Positions 5,092-8,788 of a DNA stretch of 8,788 nucleotides are shown in pieces (position 1 is the stretch's first letter; each line of letters starts with the position of its first letter). This DNA is from an uncultured Actinomycetes bacterium (GTDB lineage: Bacteria; Actinomycetota; Acidimicrobiia; Acidimicrobiales; Ilumatobacteraceae), in NCBI GenBank assembly GCA_903858075.1, contig CAIOHI010000361.1, positions 1 to 8,788 on the forward strand, given 5' to 3'. The position numbers and the translations under genes are program-made. Under the pieces are notes generated by a model. It did not search any database and was not told where the DNA came from. It worked only from the letters and a program-made list of their open reading frames with translations.

Positions 5092-6032
5092 CAACTGTAT
5101 TTTCTCATGATCCAGTAATGCTGAACGAGGTAATTGCTGTCTTTCAAACAGTGCCTCGTGGTGTTGTTATTGATGCCACCTTGGGTGGTGCAGGACACTC
5201 GTTGCAGTTGCTGTCGAGCAACAGCGACATTTCCATTCTTGGTTTAGATCGCGATGAACTCGCTGTGACAACGGCAAGTGAGCGCCTAGCGGCATTTGCG
5301 GAACGTGCAACTGTGCGCCGAGCTCGTTTTGAGCAAATAGACGACGTGCTGGAGTCGCTACACATTGATGAAATATCGGGTGCACTTTTTGACCTCGGCG
5401 TTTCTTCACCGCAACTCGACCGCTCTGAGCGCGGCTTTTCCTACCGTGTCGAGGCCCCCCTCGACATGCGTATGGACCAAAGTCAGTCGCTCACGGCGGC
5501 CGAGGTGGTGAACACTTATGAACGCGGCGAACTCATTCGCATCTTGCGCGAATATTCCGATGAACGCTTTGCCTCGCGAATTGCCGATGCCATTATTGCG
5601 GCGCGACCATTGCAGAGCACTACACAGTTGGCCGCTGTTGTGACTACAGCAATACCTGCTGCAACGCGTCGCACTGGTGGGCATCCCGCGAAACGCACTT
5701 TTCAGGCAATTCGTATTGAAGTCAATGCAGAACTCGATCAGTTGCCACGTGCCTTAGAGAGCGCTATTCGCCACACACGTACCGCAGGGCGTGTTGCTGT
5801 GATTTCTTATCACTCTGGTGAAGACAGAATCGCGAAGAACATTCTGCGAGAAGCAGAAACTGGTGGTTGCACTTGTCGCGCCGATTTGCCATGTGGCTGC
5901 GGAGCAGTGCGACTCGTCAAACGGGTGCGTTGCACTGAAACGCCAACACAAGAAGAGCAGTTGCGCAATCCACGGGCCCGTTCAGCACGTCTGCGAGTGG
6001 TGGAAAAACTTGCTCCGGTGGGGGTGAACTAA
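5082..6032 (+). CDS. rsmH: 16S rRNA (cytosine-1402 N4) methyltransferase RsmH (MraW)
   Basis: SAM-dependent enzyme that methylates N4 of C1402 in the 16S rRNA decoding centre. The 316-residue length from GTG 5082 fits the family. Motifs include HDPVMLNEV (9-17), the SAM-binding loop DATLGGAGHS (31-40), GLDRD (54-58), DLGVSSPQLD (104-113), RGFSY (117-121), PLDMRMD (126-132), HPAKRTFQAIRIEVN (201-215), VISYHSGEDR (240-249, where most members have SLEDR) and RNPRARSARLR (296-306). A Cys cluster at 263-273 is common in the family. GTG 5082 has AGGGG 6 nt upstream and overlaps the 53-codon ORF stop as GTGA. The frame stays open upstream to 4836, with an in-frame ATG at 4998, but that would add residues ahead of the usual family start. 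The start region is buried in the hairpin at 4966-5091, so expression is probably coupled to upstream translation. The next gene follows with no gap. Confidence 0.95.
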   Translation: MSETTVFSHDPVMLNEVIAVFQTVPRGVVIDATLGGAGHSLQLLSSNSDISILGLDRDELAVTTASERLAAFAERATVRRARFEQIDDVLESLHIDEISGALFDLGVSSPQLDRSERGFSYRVEAPLDMRMDQSQSLTAAEVVNTYERGELIRILREYSDERFASRIADAIIAARPLQSTTQLAAVVTTAIPAATRRTGGHPAKRTFQAIRIEVNAELDQLPRALESAIRHTRTAGRVAVISYHSGEDRIAKNILREAETGGCTCRADLPCGCGAVRLVKRVRCTETPTQEEQLRNPRARSARLRVVEKLAPVGVN

Positions 6033-6509
6033 ATGGCTCGCAATATGGCCCATCCCATTGATAAATCGCTACCCATTGAAGGTCATGTTGCGCCGTCTCG
6101 CCCGCGCTTGGTGGAGAAGCAACGCGGGGGCAGGGTTTTTGGGGTTCTTGGCGTTTCAGCGGTGCTTGTGTGCGGCGTTTTCTTCATCGCAGTTTTGGTT
6201 CACGTGGAATTAGCGCAACAACAGATGAAGCTTGACTCTCTCACTAAAACAGTTGGTATGGCTCGTGACAACTACAACGTGTTGCGCCATCAACGTTCGT
6301 TGCTCGTTTCGCCCGACAACTTGTCGGCCCAAGCAGCGCGCCTTGGAATGAAGCCGTCAACACAAGCTCGTTTTGTTGCAGTAGACCCAGACATCATCGC
6401 CGGAGTGCTCGCCTCAACTGGAGATCTCAGTGACTCGGTAGCCCATGATGTGGAATCGCCGCTCAATGAATTTGGTCAATTGAAATCTGAAATTGGTGGC
6501 GCACCGTGA
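6033..6509 (+). CDS. ftsL: Cell division protein FtsL-like
   Basis: 158-residue bitopic membrane protein in the ftsL position of the dcw cluster. FtsL joins FtsB and FtsQ in the divisome and activates the septal FtsW-FtsI synthase. The layout fits: a basic cytoplasmic N terminus (1-35), one membrane span at about 36-57, then a helical and probably coiled-coil part (58-92), and NLSAQAARLGMKPSTQARFVAV (97-117), which matches the usual end of the extracytoplasmic domain. About 40 further residues, acidic and polar, form a tail longer than in E. coli FtsL. The ATG follows the rsmH stop directly, with a GGGGGTG stretch a few bases upstream, and the stop overlaps the ftsI start as GTGA. Sequence conservation in this family is low, so the name rests on topology, the LGM segment and gene order. 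Confidence 0.88.
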   Translation: MARNMAHPIDKSLPIEGHVAPSRPRLVEKQRGGRVFGVLGVSAVLVCGVFFIAVLVHVELAQQQMKLDSLTKTVGMARDNYNVLRHQRSLLVSPDNLSAQAARLGMKPSTQARFVAVDPDIIAGVLASTGDLSDSVAHDVESPLNEFGQLKSEIGGAP

Positions 6510-8479
6510 ACACCCGAGTGAAGGCAAGCACTTCGCGTTCATCTTCAACTACACCCCGAGTGGTACGCAGTCATCAATCAACAGGACAGAAGCAGAGATC
6601 ACATTCGCGGCCAAGTGCTGCACCGCGCTCGCGTGCGACAGAGCAACGCCAGCGCCATTTGCAACCAGTGCGTACCCCGAAGAAAAAGACCCGAACACTC
6701 AATGTGCGTCGTAATCCATTTATTGCTGCGCCAAGTTTAAAGAAGAGGTTGCGCTGGGCTCTGGCAGTTCTTCTTGTTTTTCTTGCCGTATTGGTTCGTC
6801 AAGTCTCTGAGTTGCAGATATTCGGGGGCGATCAGTACCGTGCAGCCGGCGCGGATATTCGTGTACGTGCAACAACTCTTTCGGCAGAACGTGGTGCAAT
6901 TTTTGATCGTACCGGTCAAGAAATTGCGATGTCAGTACCCATGATGACGCTGTATGCCGATCCGAAGGCAGTAACTGACCCTGTGGGCGCAGCCAAGGCC
7001 ATTGCAGGGCTAATGAGGTTTGATGCTGCGAAAGAACAAGAAATGGCTGCAACTTTTGCTGCACGCAAATCAAACTTTTCTTTCATTGCGCGTCAGGTTG
7101 ACCCAAAAATTGTTAAATCAATTACAGCATTGAAGATTCCCGGTATTGGTGCGTACGAGGAACCATCACGAACCATTGTGGGTGCTTCGGCGAAGTCGGT
7201 AGTGGGTAAAACCGATACCGATGGAGTTGGTACTGCTGGCTTGGAACTGAAGTACAACGACATCTTGACGGGTGTCAATGGTCGATTCGTGCGTGAGCAA
7301 GATAATGAAGGTCGCTCAATCCCTGGCTCAAACAGTATGGAAGAGCAACCGCAGCCCGGACAAGACTTGGTACTCACTCTTGACCGCTCAATTCAGTATC
7401 AAGTAGACCAACTTCTGGCCGAGCAGGTTGCTCGCATTGGTGCTCGTGGTGGCACTGCAATGGTGATGAATTCAAAGACCGGCGATATTTATGCAATGGC
7501 AAACGTGCGACGCAATAAAGACGGATCATTTACCAATACGTCCGGCAACTTCGCCGCAGTAGACGCCCATGAAACGGGTTCGGTGGCAAAAGTATTCAGC
7601 GTGGCTGCGGCAATTGATGCGGGGGCAATCACTCCTGATACAACATTCCATGTTCCTGGCGCCCAGGTTTTTGACAAGTTCCTCATTCGAGACGCATATC
7701 CTCACCCACTTCAAGAAATGACGGTGAAGGAAATTTTGGTGAAGTCATCAAACCTCGGCACGGTTCTCGCTGCCCAGCGCATTTCGAGCCCAACTCTAGA
7801 GTCGTATCTTCATGCATTTGGATTCGGGTCTAAATCTGACCTTGACCTGCCCGATGAGAGTGCGGGAATTTTGAAGCCAGTAAAGAAGTGGCAGGGAACT
7901 GAAAAAATAACTGTTGCATATGGTTATGGGTTCGCATCTACGTCGGTGCAATTACTTTCAGCTGTGAACGTCATTGCCAATAACGGTGTGTACGTTGCCC
8001 CGCGCATGGTGAGTGCGGTCATCGATCAAAATGGTAAAACAAAGTATTTAGAGCAGTCCTCCACACGCGAAGTGCTGAAATCATCTACCGCACAGCAAAT
8101 GAATCTCATGATGCGTGATGTCATTTGTTATGGAACTGGTACTAAGGCACAAATACCTGGCATGACCATTGCAGGAAAAACAGGTACTGGATACAAAATT
8201 CAGGCGGACGGTACTTATGGGACCGATGAAGGCGGACGTAAGTACTTTGCTTCTTTTGTTGGGTTTTTGCCTGCAGAAGACCCCCAAGTAACAGTTCTTG
8301 TATCAATAGACGAACCAGATGCCGGATCACGTGACCGTTTCGGTGGTACTGCAGCCGCCCCTGTATTTGCAGAAATTGGTGGGGTTGTTGCGCGTGAACT
8401 TCGCATTAAGCCAGCGGCAACTACTCAGCCATGTAGTCGGGTAGACCCTTACGCTCGCGCGAACGAAGCGGCTCACTAA
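6506..8479 (+). CDS. ftsI: Septal peptidoglycan transpeptidase FtsI (PBP3, class B PBP)
   Basis: Class B penicillin-binding protein that cross-links septal peptidoglycan together with FtsW. The 657-residue product has a long basic cytoplasmic tail (1-80, rich in Ser, Arg and Gln), one membrane anchor at about 82-100, the PBP dimer or pedestal domain (about 124-280, starting at LSAERGAIFDRTGQEIA), and the transpeptidase domain. The three active-site motifs are intact: S359-V-A-K362 (nucleophile serine, in ETGSVAKVF where most members have PGS), S414-S415-N416, and K558-T559-G560 in AGKTGTGYK. The GTG start overlaps the ftsL stop (GTGA), so the two are translationally coupled. The long N-terminal tail is typical of actinobacterial homologues but its sequence looks low in complexity. 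murE follows after 4 nt. Confidence 0.95.
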   Translation: MNTRVKASTSRSSSTTPRVVRSHQSTGQKQRSHSRPSAAPRSRATEQRQRHLQPVRTPKKKTRTLNVRRNPFIAAPSLKKRLRWALAVLLVFLAVLVRQVSELQIFGGDQYRAAGADIRVRATTLSAERGAIFDRTGQEIAMSVPMMTLYADPKAVTDPVGAAKAIAGLMRFDAAKEQEMAATFAARKSNFSFIARQVDPKIVKSITALKIPGIGAYEEPSRTIVGASAKSVVGKTDTDGVGTAGLELKYNDILTGVNGRFVREQDNEGRSIPGSNSMEEQPQPGQDLVLTLDRSIQYQVDQLLAEQVARIGARGGTAMVMNSKTGDIYAMANVRRNKDGSFTNTSGNFAAVDAHETGSVAKVFSVAAAIDAGAITPDTTFHVPGAQVFDKFLIRDAYPHPLQEMTVKEILVKSSNLGTVLAAQRISSPTLESYLHAFGFGSKSDLDLPDESAGILKPVKKWQGTEKITVAYGYGFASTSVQLLSAVNVIANNGVYVAPRMVSAVIDQNGKTKYLEQSSTREVLKSSTAQQMNLMMRDVICYGTGTKAQIPGMTIAGKTGTGYKIQADGTYGTDEGGRKYFASFVGFLPAEDPQVTVLVSIDEPDAGSRDRFGGTAAAPVFAEIGGVVARELRIKPAATTQPCSRVDPYARANEAAH

Positions 8480-8483
8480 GCGA

Positions 8484-8788
8484 ATGCATGTTTCACTACA
8501 AGATGTAGCAGCAGAGCTGGCATCTCGTGGTTTACTTGCCACCGATGTGGGCAATGTTGCCGATGTTCATATTGCCGATGTGAACCATGACTCTCGAAAA
8601 GTGCACGCTGACACCCTCTTTTGTTGCATATCCGGAGCTAGAACTGATGGCCATCAGTTTGTAGATGCAGCTGCGGCGAGTGGGGCAAGTGCATTACTAG
8701 TGACCCAAGATGCCGAGTACCCATTGCCTTTCCTCAAGGTTCTTGATGACCGCAGGGCAATGGCATATGCGGCACACGTGGTTCACGG
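8484..8788 (+). CDS. murE: UDP-N-acetylmuramyl tripeptide synthase MurE, N-terminal part (runs off the window)
   Basis: About 101 codons are present and the frame is open to the last base. MurE adds the third amino acid (usually meso-diaminopimelate or lysine) to UDP-MurNAc-dipeptide in the cytoplasm. The visible part is the N-terminal UDP-binding domain: ADVNHDSRKV (31-40), LFCCISGARTDGHQF (44-58), followed by AAAASGASALLV (61-72), matching the DSRxVxxGxLFxAxxGxxxDGHxF pattern. The ATP-binding and amino-acid-selecting motifs are beyond the window, so the added residue cannot be predicted. MurF shares this domain, but the place right after ftsI favours MurE. The ATG lies 4 nt after the ftsI stop; an overlapping ATG at 8488 is in another frame. 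Confidence 0.9.
   Translation, partial: MHVSLQDVAAELASRGLLATDVGNVADVHIADVNHDSRKVHADTLFCCISGARTDGHQFVDAAAASGASALLVTQDAEYPLPFLKVLDDRRAMAYAAHVVH

Overview
The window looks like a chromosomal segment from an actinobacterium of moderate G+C content, roughly half G+C by eye. The best guess is an acidimicrobiial or freshwater-type lineage, but that is inference from gene content. The evidence is a DUF3040 membrane protein and dinB just upstream of mraZ, actinobacterial-style FtsL and FtsI proteins, and dense head-to-tail packing. Every supported gene is on the + strand. I see no tRNA, rRNA, CRISPR array or insertion sequence.

Region 1 (39-4264) is an accessory block: DNA polymerase IV (dinB), a DUF3040 membrane protein, an acyl-CoA dehydrogenase, a 79-residue Trp-rich protein of unknown function, an HNH nuclease-family protein and a lipoate-ligase-family protein. 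From 1285 onward the genes are nearly contiguous (9 nt gap, ATGA overlap, 25 nt gap, 17 nt overlap), so they are probably one transcript. A stem-loop followed by a T run at 4316-4338 ends it.

Region 2 (4339-4510) is the control region of the division and cell-wall (dcw) cluster. It holds a sigma-70-like promoter (TTGCAA, 17 bp, CATAAT). A register of TGG-type MraZ boxes at exact 10-bp steps overlies it (T at 4400, 4420, 4430, 4440, 4450, 4460). This places the mraZ start at GTG 4511; the longer open frame from ATG 4439 begins inside the -10 element.

Region 3 (4511-8788) is the dcw operon: mraZ, a 53-codon unrecognised ORF, rsmH, ftsL, ftsI and murE (cut by the window end). Junctions are ATGA, GTGA, 0 nt, GTGA and 4 nt, so translation is coupled along the operon. 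MraZ probably represses the operon. RsmH methylates 16S rRNA, FtsL and FtsI form part of the septal peptidoglycan synthase, and MurE makes the tripeptide precursor.

The most unusual element is between mraZ and rsmH. Bases 4966-4994 pair with 5063-5091 in an uninterrupted 29-bp RNA stem: 16 perfect pairs, then 13 more of which 5 are G-U. Its 3' arm contains both the Shine-Dalgarno sequence and the GTG start of rsmH, while its 5' arm and loop lie inside the 53-codon ORF, whose stop codon overlaps the rsmH start. This looks like a translated leader ORF that must be read through to open the rsmH start.
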